Source: Nitrospirales bacterium
GTDB lineage: Bacteria > Nitrospirota > Nitrospiria > Nitrospirales > UBA8639
Assembly: GCA_031315915.1 (NCBI GenBank)
Contig: JALDRK010000005.1
Coordinates: 62,001-126,000 of the forward strand
Length of the DNA stretch: 64,000 bases
Reading direction: 5' to 3'
The stretch's first letter is position 1; each line of letters starts with the position of its first letter. Positions 26,181 to 36,000 of the stretch are shown here, one piece after another. The notes beneath the pieces were generated by a model. The model was not told the origin of the DNA, made no database searches, and worked only from the letters and a program-made list of their open reading frames with translations. The position numbers and the translations under genes are program-made.

Positions 26181-26268
26181 GAACAACACATTCCTTTTGG
26201 GATGGGGGGTTGGTGACTAACGGACCATGACGAAATAATGGATAGATGTCCGGAGGCGATTTGCTCGT

Positions 26269-27297
26269 TTAGGCTTCCTGGAGGGCTTTGTTTCCCATGT
26301 GATCTTGAAGGTGGAAGAAAAACTGCTCAAGGCCGAGTTGCATATTCACATTGCGTTGTTGTCCACGTTCCAGCTTTTCCAGTTCATTCAAGCAGTCCAA
26401 CAGATCGGATAAATCGATGGTTTCGCTCAGACGAAGCAGGGCCGATGTCTGATCCGGAAAAAATAGTGAACGATGTTCCCGATTGAGGTGGACCAGGAGC
26501 AGTTCACGAAGAACAAACCGGAACCAACGAATCGCCTCCCGGACCTGATCGGATTTCACCAGATCTTCACACATATCCATGATGGTGGAGGGGGATTTGG
26601 GAAGATCCCCGAATAATAAGGCCCAATATTGTCTGAGTTGGATGCGCAAGTCCTCAGGGGTGATTTGAAGCGCTTTTCCCAACCGGCCCTCCGAAAACGA
26701 CGCGAGTAGCTGCCTGTCTGCTTGTTGGAGCTTCGTGCGGGTTCGTAAAAACTCAGAGGTCTCGGATAGGGAAAGGGGAGAGAACTTCATGGTCATGCAT
26801 CGGGAGCGAATCGTCGCCAACATGTGTTCCGGACGGCTGGAGGTCAGAAGGAATATGCAATGGTCCGGCGGGTCTTCCAGGGTTTTCAGCAAGGCATTGA
26901 CGGCTTCCACTGTCATGGTGTCGGCATGGTCGATGAGGCAGATTTTCCGGATCGCCACCAGAGGGCGATAGATGACGAAATGTTCCAATGCACGAATCTG
27001 ATCGATTTTAATTTTAGGATTTTGTTTCTGTTCATCCTCGGTGGTGATCGAGAGAAAATCAGGATGCGTCCCTTGGGCAATCTGATGGCAGGCCCGGCAA
27101 TCCCCGCAGGCATCCGGCAGAGGGTCATCAATCGGGCGTTCGCAATGCAGAAATTTTGTCAAAGCCAAGGCCACGAGGCGCTTTCCAATGGCCTCCTCTC
27201 CGTGGAACAGGTAGGCATGACCCAGGTGGTTGCTGGCCACCGCATGTTGCAGCCACCGGATCGGCCGTTGGTGTCCTTGAATTTCTCGAAAGGTCAT
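26269..27297 (-). CDS. holB: DNA polymerase III delta' subunit
   Basis: This clamp-loader subunit carries a RecA/AAA+ core starting FREIQGHQRPIRWLQ, a degenerate P-loop (GEEAIGKR, lacking the usual final Ser/Thr after GK, as is common in delta'), a zinc-type Cys set (CGDCRACH) and the SRC sensor-like IRSRCMTM. ATG 27297 overlaps the tmk stop as ATGA; an upstream in-frame extension inside tmk is a shadow. tmk-holB pairing is common in bacteria. Confidence 0.9.
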   Translation of the reverse strand: MTFREIQGHQRPIRWLQHAVASNHLGHAYLFHGEEAIGKRLVALALTKFLHCERPIDDPLPDACGDCRACHQIAQGTHPDFLSITTEDEQKQNPKIKIDQIRALEHFVIYRPLVAIRKICLIDHADTMTVEAVNALLKTLEDPPDHCIFLLTSSRPEHMLATIRSRCMTMKFSPLSLSETSEFLRTRTKLQQADRQLLASFSEGRLGKALQITPEDLRIQLRQYWALLFGDLPKSPSTIMDMCEDLVKSDQVREAIRWFRFVLRELLLVHLNREHRSLFFPDQTSALLRLSETIDLSDLLDCLNELEKLERGQQRNVNMQLGLEQFFFHLQDHMGNKALQEA

Positions 27298-28040
27298 GCT
27301 CGTGACTTTTTGGGTTTCGTGGCCAGTCGTGTGTTGGATGTTCTTTTCTTTCGTGGAGAAATGGACTTTGGGACCATAGGTTGAATATGCCGGATAATTT
27401 CCTCGGCTAATTGTTCCGGGGATTGTTGGGCATCCAGTTTTCGCCATCGCTTGGCATCCTGTCTGGCCAGGGTGATAAATCCACGATGAACGCGTTCATG
27501 AAAGGCCAGTGATTCCTGATCCATCCGGTTTTGCTTTGAAGCTTTCTTTCGCCGCTGTAATCCTTCTTTGACGGGGAGGTCCAATAAAAAAGTTAAGGTC
27601 GGTCTGATTCCCCCGGTGGCGAAGTCATTGAATCGGGTTAAAGCCTCACGGTTCAGTCCCCGCCCGAAGCCTTGGTAAGCCAGGGTGGAATCAAAAAACC
27701 GGTCGCATAGCACTATCATGCCTTTTTGGAGGGCAGGGACAATAGTATGCGTGACATGCTGGGAACGGGCTGCCAGGACCAGGGCGGCTTCACAGACCGG
27801 TGTGATGGTTTCGTGTTTTTGGGGACCGGTTTTTTTTGTAAGGAGCAGGTTCCGGATGGCTTCGGCTATGGGGGTTCCCCCCGGTTCCCTGGTAATGAGG
27901 ACCGATTGGCCGTTGGTCTGCAGCCATTGGGCCAAGTGCTGGCATTGTGTGGTCTTTCCAGATCCTTCAGGGCCTTCAAACGTGATAAAGAGGCCGGGGT
28001 AGGTTGGGGGTGATTTTCGTTGGCTGGAGTGGGAGGACAT
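27294..28040 (-). CDS. tmk: Thymidylate kinase
   Basis: Phosphorylates dTMP to dTDP. The P-loop FEGPEGSGKTTQ, the LID/substrate segment TREPGG, the CDRFFDSTLAYQG motif and LLDLPV are all present. The start ATG 28040 gives a short N-terminal tail (MSSHSSQRKSPP) before the P-loop strand; a longer in-frame extension is less likely. The C-terminus has an unusual basic tail (SPRKKRTSNTRLATKPKKSRA region) of about 20 residues beyond the family's end. It is followed by holB with an ATGA overlap. Confidence 0.93.
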   Translation of the reverse strand: MSSHSSQRKSPPTYPGLFITFEGPEGSGKTTQCQHLAQWLQTNGQSVLITREPGGTPIAEAIRNLLLTKKTGPQKHETITPVCEAALVLAARSQHVTHTIVPALQKGMIVLCDRFFDSTLAYQGFGRGLNREALTRFNDFATGGIRPTLTFLLDLPVKEGLQRRKKASKQNRMDQESLAFHERVHRGFITLARQDAKRWRKLDAQQSPEQLAEEIIRHIQPMVPKSISPRKKRTSNTRLATKPKKSRA

Positions 28041-28201
28041 CACGATAATTTCCAGGAGAGATCCTAGTCTAAGTCGTTGAAATTCGCAAGAAAAGCCTTG
28101 CAGGGTCAAGTAGTTAATTGTAAGATGACCCAGGGCCTTTTTTGTCAGTCTCTTACGGTATGCACTCTTGCATGCCTATATGGTCGGGTAGACCTGTCCT
28201 T

Positions 28202-28879
28202 ATGAATTCCCTGCATGCCTCCCTGAAGCGGTATTTTCTCACCGGGTTATTAGTCATTACCCCAATCTGGGGAACCGTATTGATTTTAAAGACGCTATTT
28301 GTGACTGTGGATAGCATCCTGGGCACGGCTTTAGCGGATGTCGTTCTCCCTGATTATTATTTTCCGGGATTAGGTATTTTAACGCTGGTGTTATTGATTT
28401 TTTTGACTGGAATTCTGGCGACTAACTTTTTTGGACGACGGATGGTTGTCCGGTGGGAGGAGTTTTTGGATCGGGTTCCCATCGTTCGTGGGATTTATGC
28501 AACATTAAAATCCATGATGGATATCTTGTCTTTTAAACAACGGGAAAAATATGACAAGGTGGTCATGATCCAGTTTCCCAAAGATGGTCATTATTGCCTA
28601 GCGTTTGTGACTGGTGAAACGAGAGAAGAGATTCAGGACTTGGCCCCGGAACCCCTGGTGCATGTGTTTGTCCCGACTTCTCCCAACCCGACCTCGGGTT
28701 ATTTTCTCCTCGTGCCTGAACGGGAAATTGTTCCGGTAGACATGGGCGTGGAAGAAGCCATGAAGCTTATCGTTTCCGGAGGTTTCTATTCGCCTCCTGA
28801 AAAGCCTTCCGGCATTGAAATTGCTTCCAAAAAAGATAAGATATCTTCCAAAGAACCTCAGAGGGTACCGACAATCTGA
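28202..28879 (+). CDS. DUF502 family membrane protein
   Basis: The N-terminus has two membrane segments (YFLTGLLVITPIWGTVLIL and ILTLVLLIFLTGILATNF) followed by a soluble domain with VPIVRGIYATLKSMMD and SPNPTSGYFLLVPE, the hallmarks of DUF502. Function is not established. Start ATG 28202 matches the family's N-terminus; the upstream extension has no ribosome-binding site. The gene is 33 bases upstream of glmU on the same strand, so it may be co-transcribed with it. Confidence 0.85.
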   Translation: MNSLHASLKRYFLTGLLVITPIWGTVLILKTLFVTVDSILGTALADVVLPDYYFPGLGILTLVLLIFLTGILATNFFGRRMVVRWEEFLDRVPIVRGIYATLKSMMDILSFKQREKYDKVVMIQFPKDGHYCLAFVTGETREEIQDLAPEPLVHVFVPTSPNPTSGYFLLVPEREIVPVDMGVEEAMKLIVSGGFYSPPEKPSGIEIASKKDKISSKEPQRVPTI

Positions 28880-28912
28880 GTTGATGCCTGAATCTCTGTA
28901 GAAGTTCTTTCT

Positions 28913-30412
28913 TTGACTAACAGCCAACCAATCACATCAGCCATAATTTTGGCAGCGGGGCAAGGAACGCGGATGAAATCTCGTCTGCCCAAAGTCCTTC
29001 ATCACGTGGCCGGTCGTCCCATGGTGTGGTATGCCGCTTCTTTGGCACGAAAGGTGTCTAGTGGTTTAGTGGTTGTCGTCGTAGGACACGGGGCGGATCG
29101 AGTCAAATCCTATTTGAACGAGGAAAAAGCCGAGTGGGACCCTTTTCAGATTGTGGATCAAACCCAGCAGTTAGGCACGGGACATGCCGTGCTTCAAGCG
29201 TTTCCGGCGGTGTCGCAATCCCATGGAGAAAACCGGCATCAGATACTGATCCTCAATGGCGACACTCCTTTGTTGACAGAGAGAACAGTGTCATCGCTGT
29301 TGGCCTATCATCAAGCCGAGGCGGCTACCCTGACACTTCTGACGACGGAATTAGCCGACCCGGGAGGTTATGGCCGTGTGATTCGAGGCCCGCATGGAGA
29401 CGTTCAGCGTGTGGTGGAAGACCGCGATGCGTCGACGGAGGAAAAAGCCATTCGTGAGATTAACGTGGGTACGTATGTGGTTGAACAAAAGTTTTTAGGA
29501 CAGGCCTTGGCTCAGCTTCATCCTCAAAATGCTCAAGGGGAATATTATCTGACGGATATTATCGAACAGGCTGTCCAACAAGGGAAAAAAGTCGTGGGGT
29601 TTTCCACGCTAGATCCATTGGAAACGACTGGGATCAATACCCGGATTCACTTGGCAATGGCAGAAAAAGTCGTGCGGCAGCGTATCAATGAGCGGCACTT
29701 GTTGCGGGGCGTCACTATGATGGATCCTGACCGTGTTCTGATCGATGACGGTGTGGATATTGGACGGGATACGATTCTGTATCCGGGTGTGATTCTGGAA
29801 GGGCGCAGCCACATCGGGGATTCCTGTGTGATTCATGCCAATACCCATATGAAAGATTCCGTCCTGGGCCGGGCCGTTGTCGTCCAGGATGCGTGTGTCC
29901 TGCAAAGCGCCGTGGTAGAAGATGAGGTCGTGATTGGCCCGTTTGCTCATCTGCGTCCCGGCAGCCGGGTACAGAAAAACGCCAAAGTCGGAAATTTCGT
30001 CGAACTCAAGCAGACCGAAGTGGGAGAAGGCTCCAAAGTAAACCATCTGAGTTACCTGGGTGACACTGTCATCGGGAAAAATGTCAATGTGGGAGCCGGA
30101 ACCATTACCTGTAATTATGATGGCTTTCGAAAAGAACGCACGACGGTTGAGGACGATGTCTTTATCGGGAGTGATGTACAGCTCATCGCACCTGTGACAA
30201 TCGGGAAAGGGGCGTTGGTGGCTGCCGGAACGACGGTCACTAAAGATATTCCTCCAGATGCGCTTGGAATTGCTCGGGTTCAACAGGTCAATCGTGAGGG
30301 TACGGCTGCCCGTCGGCGGATGTTATTGAAAGCTCAAGGCAAAACGAAACCGGAGGAAAATCCTCCGGGTGAGCCGCATTCCGCTTCGGACAAGTCCGTA
30401 GGCGAAGCTTGA
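28913..30412 (+). CDS. glmU: Bifunctional GlmU: glucosamine-1-phosphate acetyltransferase / GlcNAc-1-P uridylyltransferase
   Basis: Makes UDP-GlcNAc for peptidoglycan and surface glycans. The N-terminal nucleotidyltransferase motif LAAGQGTRMKSRLPKVLH and LNGDTPLL are followed by a left-handed beta-helix of hexapeptide repeats with the acetyltransferase residues (VGNFVELKQT, KVNHLSYLGD, GAGTITCNYDG). At 499 residues it is about 40 longer than usual because of a charged C-terminal tail. The start is TTG 28913; no ATG lies before the first strand. It precedes glmS, the preceding enzyme branch. Confidence 0.95.
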   Translation: MTNSQPITSAIILAAGQGTRMKSRLPKVLHHVAGRPMVWYAASLARKVSSGLVVVVVGHGADRVKSYLNEEKAEWDPFQIVDQTQQLGTGHAVLQAFPAVSQSHGENRHQILILNGDTPLLTERTVSSLLAYHQAEAATLTLLTTELADPGGYGRVIRGPHGDVQRVVEDRDASTEEKAIREINVGTYVVEQKFLGQALAQLHPQNAQGEYYLTDIIEQAVQQGKKVVGFSTLDPLETTGINTRIHLAMAEKVVRQRINERHLLRGVTMMDPDRVLIDDGVDIGRDTILYPGVILEGRSHIGDSCVIHANTHMKDSVLGRAVVVQDACVLQSAVVEDEVVIGPFAHLRPGSRVQKNAKVGNFVELKQTEVGEGSKVNHLSYLGDTVIGKNVNVGAGTITCNYDGFRKERTTVEDDVFIGSDVQLIAPVTIGKGALVAAGTTVTKDIPPDALGIARVQQVNREGTAARRRMLLKAQGKTKPEENPPGEPHSASDKSVGEA

Positions 30413-30428
30413 CTTAATTTTGACCCGG

Positions 30429-30480
30429 CTTGATCCTTGAATGGGGTAAATGACTCTTTTCCCCCCTAGGGTCAAGTTTT
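30429..30480 (+). terminator. Possible intrinsic terminator after glmU
   Basis: CTTGATCCT (30429-30437) pairs with AGGGTCAAG (30468-30476) through nine pairs, one G-T; GGGG and CCCCCC inside can stack further. TTTT follows at once. It would separate glmU from glmS. Confidence 0.45.
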
Positions 30481-30575
30481 GGCATGAATGGACCGAAACC
30501 GACACGACTTCCTCATAACGCGCAAGAATATTGATCACGGATCATCCACCTTTTCATGATGCCAGGGAATAATAT

Positions 30576-32405
30576 ATGTGTGGAATTATTGGATACATAG
30601 GCTCTGAATGTGCCACGCCGATCCTCCTATCCGGTCTCAAACGACTGGAATATCGGGGGTACGATTCGGCCGGAATCGCCATTTTGCACAATGGTGAACT
30701 CGCGATCCGGCGTAGCGTGGGAAAACTCCATAACCTGGAAACCGTCCTGCAAAACGGATCGTCTCAAGGCCTGATGGGCATTGGGCATACGCGATGGGCC
30801 ACGCACGGCCGTCCTTCCGAACAAAATGCCCATCCACATCGGTCCGGAGATGTCGTTCTAGTTCATAACGGCATCATCGAGAATTTTCTGACGTTAAAAC
30901 ATCGGTTGGAGACGGAAGGATACCGATTTGAATCGGAAACCGATACGGAAGTCATTGCCCATTTGGTGTCTTCTATCGTCAAGCGTGGAGTCAATCTGAT
31001 TGAAGCCGTCCGGCTGGTCAGTCTGGAATTACATGGCAGCTATGCCATTGCCGTGATGAGTGTCAGTGAGCCTCATCGAATCGTCGTCAGCCGTTCGGGA
31101 TGTCCCTTAGTCGTGGGTCGAAATGGGCATGGCACATTTCTCGCCTCCGATGTGACACCGCTCTTGGCCCATACGCGGGAGGTCACGTTCCTGGACGATG
31201 GGGATATTGGCATACTACAGGAATCGGACATCACCATCATGGGACCCAACGGGGAGCCGAAGGTCAGAAAGGTGGTCGCCATTGATTGGGACGCCGAAGC
31301 GGCCGAAAAAGGCGGTTTCCCCGATTTCATGATTAAGGAAATTCACGAGCAACCGCAAGTGATTTCGGATACGCTTCGGGGACGATTTAACTATGAGTTG
31401 GGGGAAGCGGATCTCCCTGATTTGGCGATGACCAATGAAGAACTCATTAATGCGAGACGCATTTGGATCGTGGCCTGCGGCACGTCGTGGCATTCCGGAT
31501 TGGTCGGGAAATATCTCTTTGAAGAAATGCTTCATCGTCCCGTGCAAGTGGATATTGGTTCGGAATTCCGCTACCGCCAACCGATGATCCAGAAGGACGA
31601 TTTGTTTATTGCCATTTCTCAATCCGGGGAAACGGCCGACACCTTGGCCGCAGCCAGAGAAGCCAAGCGGTTGGGTGCACGGGTGTTGGCCATTGTCAAT
31701 GTCGTCGGCAGTACACTGGCGCGGGAGGCGGATGGCATCATTTTCACCCGCTGCGGGCCGGAAATCAGCGTGGCCTCTACCAAAGCCTTTACGGGGCAAG
31801 TCGTGGCCCTCTATTTGTTGGCCTTGCATGTCGGTCGCGTGCGAAATGTCTTGAGTCCCGAAGAAGGGCGGTGGTGGCTGGATCATTTTCTCCTGCTTCC
31901 GGGAAATGTCGAACAGATTCTCAAACAGGAAGAAGCGATTCAAACGATTGCGGCACAATATTGTCAAAAGCGAAATTTTCTCTATTTGGGTCGGGGAATT
32001 AACTATCCCATTGCCTTGGAAGGTGCCCTCAAACTGAAAGAAATTTCTTATATCCACGCTGAAGGTTATGCCGCGGGAGAAATGAAGCATGGTCCCATTG
32101 CCTTGATCGATGAAGAGATGCCTGTAGTGGTGTTGTCTCCCAAGGACCGGCTGTACGATAAAAGCGTGAATAATTTAATGGAGGTGCGCGCCAGAAATGC
32201 CCCGGTCATCGCTTTTGTGACTCAAGGAGACCGGCAACTCGATCGTCTGGCGGATCATGTGTTTTCTATCCCCGAAGTTCATTCGTTACTGACACCTATT
32301 CTTTTTGCGGTGGCCTTGCAACTGTTGGCTTATCATGTGGCCGTCAAGCGAGGACTGGATGTGGATAAGCCACGCAATCTGGCCAAAAGTGTGACCGTCG
32401 AATAA
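30576..32405 (+). CDS. glmS: Glutamine-fructose-6-phosphate aminotransferase (isomerising)
   Basis: First enzyme of amino-sugar synthesis. MCGIIGYIG gives the Cys2 glutaminase nucleophile; HTRWATHG and ETDTEVIAHL follow in the glutaminase domain. Two SIS domains with ISQSGETADTLAA and the C-terminal DKPRNLAKSVTVE complete the protein at the usual 609 residues. About 160 bases separate it from glmU. I saw no glmS ribozyme-like fold ahead of it, which agrees with the riboswitch being mainly a Gram-positive feature. Confidence 0.96.
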   Translation: MCGIIGYIGSECATPILLSGLKRLEYRGYDSAGIAILHNGELAIRRSVGKLHNLETVLQNGSSQGLMGIGHTRWATHGRPSEQNAHPHRSGDVVLVHNGIIENFLTLKHRLETEGYRFESETDTEVIAHLVSSIVKRGVNLIEAVRLVSLELHGSYAIAVMSVSEPHRIVVSRSGCPLVVGRNGHGTFLASDVTPLLAHTREVTFLDDGDIGILQESDITIMGPNGEPKVRKVVAIDWDAEAAEKGGFPDFMIKEIHEQPQVISDTLRGRFNYELGEADLPDLAMTNEELINARRIWIVACGTSWHSGLVGKYLFEEMLHRPVQVDIGSEFRYRQPMIQKDDLFIAISQSGETADTLAAAREAKRLGARVLAIVNVVGSTLAREADGIIFTRCGPEISVASTKAFTGQVVALYLLALHVGRVRNVLSPEEGRWWLDHFLLLPGNVEQILKQEEAIQTIAAQYCQKRNFLYLGRGINYPIALEGALKLKEISYIHAEGYAAGEMKHGPIALIDEEMPVVVLSPKDRLYDKSVNNLMEVRARNAPVIAFVTQGDRQLDRLADHVFSIPEVHSLLTPILFAVALQLLAYHVAVKRGLDVDKPRNLAKSVTVE

Positions 32406-32410
32406 AGGGC

Positions 32411-32430
32411 ACACTGAGCACAGTGTTTGT
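32411..32430 (+). terminator. Weak hairpin after glmS
   Basis: ACACTG-AGCA-CAGTGT (32411-32426) is a perfect six-base-pair hairpin followed by TTGTTG. It is short and may not be efficient. Confidence 0.3.
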
Positions 32431-32525
32431 TGCCGTGAATGGTCTTATTCGCCATCCCTTTTTCCCCTGAAATAGTTCTATGCGTTGGCCAATGCGGTTT
32501 CCTGATCGGGAGATGAATTATTAAT

Positions 32526-33629
32526 ATGTCTCGCCATACCATGGTCATTACCGGGGGAGCCGGGTTCATTGGGGCCAATTTTGTCCGAATGGTTCTCAAG
32601 AAACCCGATGCCCATGTGATTATCATCGACAAGCTGACCTATGCGGGCCATCGGGAAAACCTGGATGGCTTGTGGGAACATCCCCGTCTGGAATTTATCC
32701 ATGGTGACATTGCCGATGCCGAAACGATGGGGCGGGTCATGGATACCTATCAGCCTCGTTGGGTAATCAATTTTGCAGCCGAATCCCATGTCGATCGTTC
32801 CATTGACAACCCCTTTCCGTTTATTCATACCAATGTGACCGGGACTCTGGTGCTGTTGGAAGCTGCCCGGCAAATGGTGAAGCGGAATGAGGCTGCTCAT
32901 CGGTCGAACTTTCGATTCCTGCATGTGTCCACTGATGAAGTGTATGGCACTTTGGGCGCCACCGGGTTCTTTCATGAAGAAACTCCCTATGCTCCCAATT
33001 CTCCCTATGCGGCCTCAAAGGCCGGGGCGGATCATTTTGTTCGAGCCTATTTTCATACCTATGGACTCCCCACGCTTATGACCAACTGTTCGAATAATTA
33101 TGGACCCTATCAGTTTCCTGAAAAATTGATTCCCTTGACCGTGCTCAATGCGTTGGATGGGAAGCCATTGCCCATCTATGGTCGTGGAACGAATGTTCGC
33201 GATTGGCTGTTTGTGGACGATCATTGCGAAGGGCTGTTTCTGGTTTTAGAAAAAGGGCAGCCCGGGGAAAGATATAACTTAGGAGGGCAATCCGAACGGA
33301 CGAATGTGACTGTGGTCGACCACATCTGTGACATCCTGGACGAAATCGCCCCCTGTCATGACAATCCGATGGTGGCTCCTTTGGGTATTAGCAAGTATGC
33401 GGAGTTGAAAACCTTTGTCAAAGATCGGCCGGGGCATGATTTTCGGTATGCGATTGATCCCTCAAAAATTCAGCGAGAACTGGGTTGGAACCCACGTCAT
33501 TCCTTTCCATCGGGAATCCGTCACACAGTGCAATGGTATGTGACCAATCGCCGGTGGTGTGAGTTAGTGACTCAGAATGTCTATCACCGTGAGCGATTGG
33601 GACTGGAAACGCCCAGGCTGAGTTCATAG
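32526..33629 (+). CDS. rmlB: dTDP-glucose 4,6-dehydratase
   Basis: Second step of dTDP-L-rhamnose synthesis. An extended SDR with TGGAGFIGANF for NAD, the AAESHVDRS strand and loop, HVSTDEVYG, and the active-site YAASKAGADHF (YxxxK intact). Length is slightly above the usual 340-360 residues. First gene of rmlBACD; the genes follow at short distances or overlap, so they are one operon. Confidence 0.95.
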   Translation: MSRHTMVITGGAGFIGANFVRMVLKKPDAHVIIIDKLTYAGHRENLDGLWEHPRLEFIHGDIADAETMGRVMDTYQPRWVINFAAESHVDRSIDNPFPFIHTNVTGTLVLLEAARQMVKRNEAAHRSNFRFLHVSTDEVYGTLGATGFFHEETPYAPNSPYAASKAGADHFVRAYFHTYGLPTLMTNCSNNYGPYQFPEKLIPLTVLNALDGKPLPIYGRGTNVRDWLFVDDHCEGLFLVLEKGQPGERYNLGGQSERTNVTVVDHICDILDEIAPCHDNPMVAPLGISKYAELKTFVKDRPGHDFRYAIDPSKIQRELGWNPRHSFPSGIRHTVQWYVTNRRWCELVTQNVYHRERLGLETPRLSS

Positions 33630-33680
33630 ACCTCGATAGGTTAACGGGTAGGATTATCTCAATTCAGATCTGATAAGCCA

Positions 33681-34550
33681 ATGAAAGGTATTATTTTAGC
33701 CGGGGGATCGGGGACTCGCTTATACCCGCTTGCCAAAGCGGTGAGTAAACAGCTCATGCCGGTTTTTGACAAACCCATGATCTATTATCCCCTGACCGTG
33801 CTGATGCTGGCCGGAATCCGTGACATTCTTGTCATTACCACTCCCCATGAACAGGACGGATTCATCCGGTTACTCGGGGATGGCAGCCAGTTTGGATTGT
33901 CCATTCACTATGCCGTTCAACTGCAGCCGGAAGGGATTGCTCAGGCCTTTCTTCTTGGGCGGGATTTTATCGGAACCGATCGGGTGGCTCTTGTCCTGGG
34001 CGATAATATTTTCTATGGGCATGGCTTGCCGAACTATTTGCAAGATGCGGCTGCTCATGAAACCGGGGCCCAGGTGTTTGCCTATCAGGTTCGAGATCCG
34101 CAACGTTATGGGGTGATTACGTTTGATGGTCGTGGACAGGCCACCAGTCTGGAAGAAAAACCGGTCCATCCGAAATCCCCCTACGCGGTGACCGGACTCT
34201 ACTTTTACGACAATCAGGTCGTAGAGATCGCACAGGCCTTGAAACCATCTGTCAGAGGAGAACTAGAAATTACCGATATCAATCGACGTTATTTACAAGA
34301 AGGCTTATTGCGCGTGCGGGTTCTGGGACGCGGTATTGCGTGGCTGGACACTGGCACCCATGAGTCGCTGTTGCAAGCGGCTCATTTTATTCAAGTCCTT
34401 CAGGAGCGGCAGGGCCTGATGGTTTCTTGTCCCGAAGAAATTGCCTATAAGATGGGTTACATTCAGGCCGAAGCAGTACGACAAATGGCCCATGACATGA
34501 AACATAACGGTTACGGGAAATATCTTCTCCACCTCGTGAATGGGGATTGA
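33681..34550 (+). CDS. rmlA: Glucose-1-phosphate thymidylyltransferase
   Basis: First step of the dTDP-rhamnose pathway, joining dTTP and glucose-1-phosphate. The signature [12 protein letters not shown] with [16 protein letters not shown], the LGDNIFYG metal site and [16 protein letters not shown] are all present. Length of 289 residues is standard. It lies 51 bases after rmlB. Confidence 0.96.
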   Translation: MKGIILAGGSGTRLYPLAKAVSKQLMPVFDKPMIYYPLTVLMLAGIRDILVITTPHEQDGFIRLLGDGSQFGLSIHYAVQLQPEGIAQAFLLGRDFIGTDRVALVLGDNIFYGHGLPNYLQDAAAHETGAQVFAYQVRDPQRYGVITFDGRGQATSLEEKPVHPKSPYAVTGLYFYDNQVVEIAQALKPSVRGELEITDINRRYLQEGLLRVRVLGRGIAWLDTGTHESLLQAAHFIQVLQERQGLMVSCPEEIAYKMGYIQAEAVRQMAHDMKHNGYGKYLLHLVNGD

Positions 34551-34562
34551 CGGAAACGGCGT

Positions 34563-35126
34563 ATGAAGTTTTTACCCACAACATTACCTGGCGTGTTGGT
34601 TATTGAGCCTGATGTGCATCAGGATTCACGCGGGTGGTTTCTCGAAACGTACCATGTGACGAAATATCGGGAAGGGGGAATTCCCGAGGTCTTTGTTCAG
34701 GATAATAGTTCTTCTTCGATCAAGAGCACGCTCAGGGGGTTGCACTGTCAAGTTGTCCGCCCACAGGGAAAGTTGATTCGGGTGGTTCGGGGAGAGATTT
34801 TCGATGTGGCCGTCGATATCCGACGAGGCTCTTCCACGTTTCTTTCCTGGGTTGGAGTGGAGTTGGACGAGACACATTTTCGCCAAGTCTACATTCCGCC
34901 AGGTTTTGCCCATGGTTTTTGTGTGCTGAGTGAGGTCGCGGAAGTGGAATATAAATGCACGGATTTTTACCATCCGCAAGGGGAGATAACCCTTCGCTGG
35001 AATGATCCGGCCATTGGGGTGCAATGGCCGGTCACCTCGCCTCTTCTCTCTCAAAAAGACGCAGGAGCGTTATCCGTAGCAGAACTGATGAATCAATTGC
35101 CGCAACTGAAACGCTGTTCACCATGA
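34563..35126 (+). CDS. rmlC: dTDP-4-dehydrorhamnose 3,5-epimerase
   Basis: A cupin-fold epimerase of 187 residues. DSRGWFLETY, STLRGLHCQ (catalytic His region), GKLIRVVRGEIFDVAVD and PPGFAHGFCVLS are the family's conserved blocks. It starts 12 bases after rmlA, and its stop overlaps the start of rmlD as ATGA. Confidence 0.95.
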   Translation: MKFLPTTLPGVLVIEPDVHQDSRGWFLETYHVTKYREGGIPEVFVQDNSSSSIKSTLRGLHCQVVRPQGKLIRVVRGEIFDVAVDIRRGSSTFLSWVGVELDETHFRQVYIPPGFAHGFCVLSEVAEVEYKCTDFYHPQGEITLRWNDPAIGVQWPVTSPLLSQKDAGALSVAELMNQLPQLKRCSP

Positions 35127-35950
35127 AAATTTTGCTCTTGGGTGCCAACGGACAATTGGGCCGGGCTCTCCAGCATTTATGGGCCGGATCGGAGGTGACC
35201 GCGTGGGACATGGCGGAATTGGATATCACGCATCTGGAACCGGTTCGCAAGGCGATCAATCAGCTGCAACCTCACATGGTCGTTAACGCTGCAGCCTATA
35301 CTCGGGTGGATGACGCCGAAACTGACATTGAGGCGGCTTTTCGCGTGAATGCCAGGGGGCCCAGGAACCTGGCTTTGGCCACCGCGGAGAGGGGGATTCC
35401 CTTGCTGCATGTGTCTACGGACTATGTATTTGATGGAAAGGCCACACGGCCTTATCATGAATTTGATCGGCCCAATCCTCTGTCCGTGTATGGCCGAAGC
35501 AAATTGGCCGGAGAAGAAGCCGTGCGGGTGGGAAATCCCAATCATTTTATTGTTCGGACTGCCTGGTTGTACCATACGTTCGGGAAAAATTTTGCTCTCA
35601 CCATTTGCGGCCTTGGTCGAAAGGGTGAGGTCCAGGTCGTCAATGATCAATTTGGGTCGCCGACCTATGCCCCGCATCTGGCTCAGGCCATTAACAGACT
35701 TCTCGAGACGAAGGCCTATGGAACCTATCACATGGCCGGAGGTGGAGGGACCAGTTGGTATGAATTCACCTGCCAGTTATTTAAGATGGTGGGGATTCAA
35801 TCCACCGTTACGCCCGTGAATACGACACAATTTCCTCGACCCGCTCAGCGACCATCCTATGCCGTCCTGACGACATTGCAAGACCCACGGATTCTGCTTC
35901 CCCCCTGGGAGCAGGGTGTGCAAGCGTTTGCCAAAGAGCGGCAGGGGTAG
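35123..35950 (+). CDS. rmlD: dTDP-4-dehydrorhamnose reductase
   Basis: Last step to dTDP-L-rhamnose. MKILLLGANGQLG binds NAD(P)H; VVNAAAYTRVDDAE, STDYVFDG and the active-site YGRSKLAGE (YxxxK) follow. ATG 35123 is set by the ATGA overlap with rmlC; the longer upstream frame is a shadow of rmlC. Product feeds rhamnose into surface glycans, possibly those of the 2-12 kb locus. Confidence 0.94.
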   Translation: MKILLLGANGQLGRALQHLWAGSEVTAWDMAELDITHLEPVRKAINQLQPHMVVNAAAYTRVDDAETDIEAAFRVNARGPRNLALATAERGIPLLHVSTDYVFDGKATRPYHEFDRPNPLSVYGRSKLAGEEAVRVGNPNHFIVRTAWLYHTFGKNFALTICGLGRKGEVQVVNDQFGSPTYAPHLAQAINRLLETKAYGTYHMAGGGGTSWYEFTCQLFKMVGIQSTVTPVNTTQFPRPAQRPSYAVLTTLQDPRILLPPWEQGVQAFAKERQG

Positions 35951-36000
35951 ACCGGGTTCCAACCACACGAGATAGTGAAATCTGAAAAGCTAGGAGTCCT

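Noticed and set aside
30413-30575. A glmS ribozyme or riboswitch upstream of glmS.
   Set aside because: The gap is only about 160 bases, has no recognisable ribozyme core, and contains a terminator-like hairpin.
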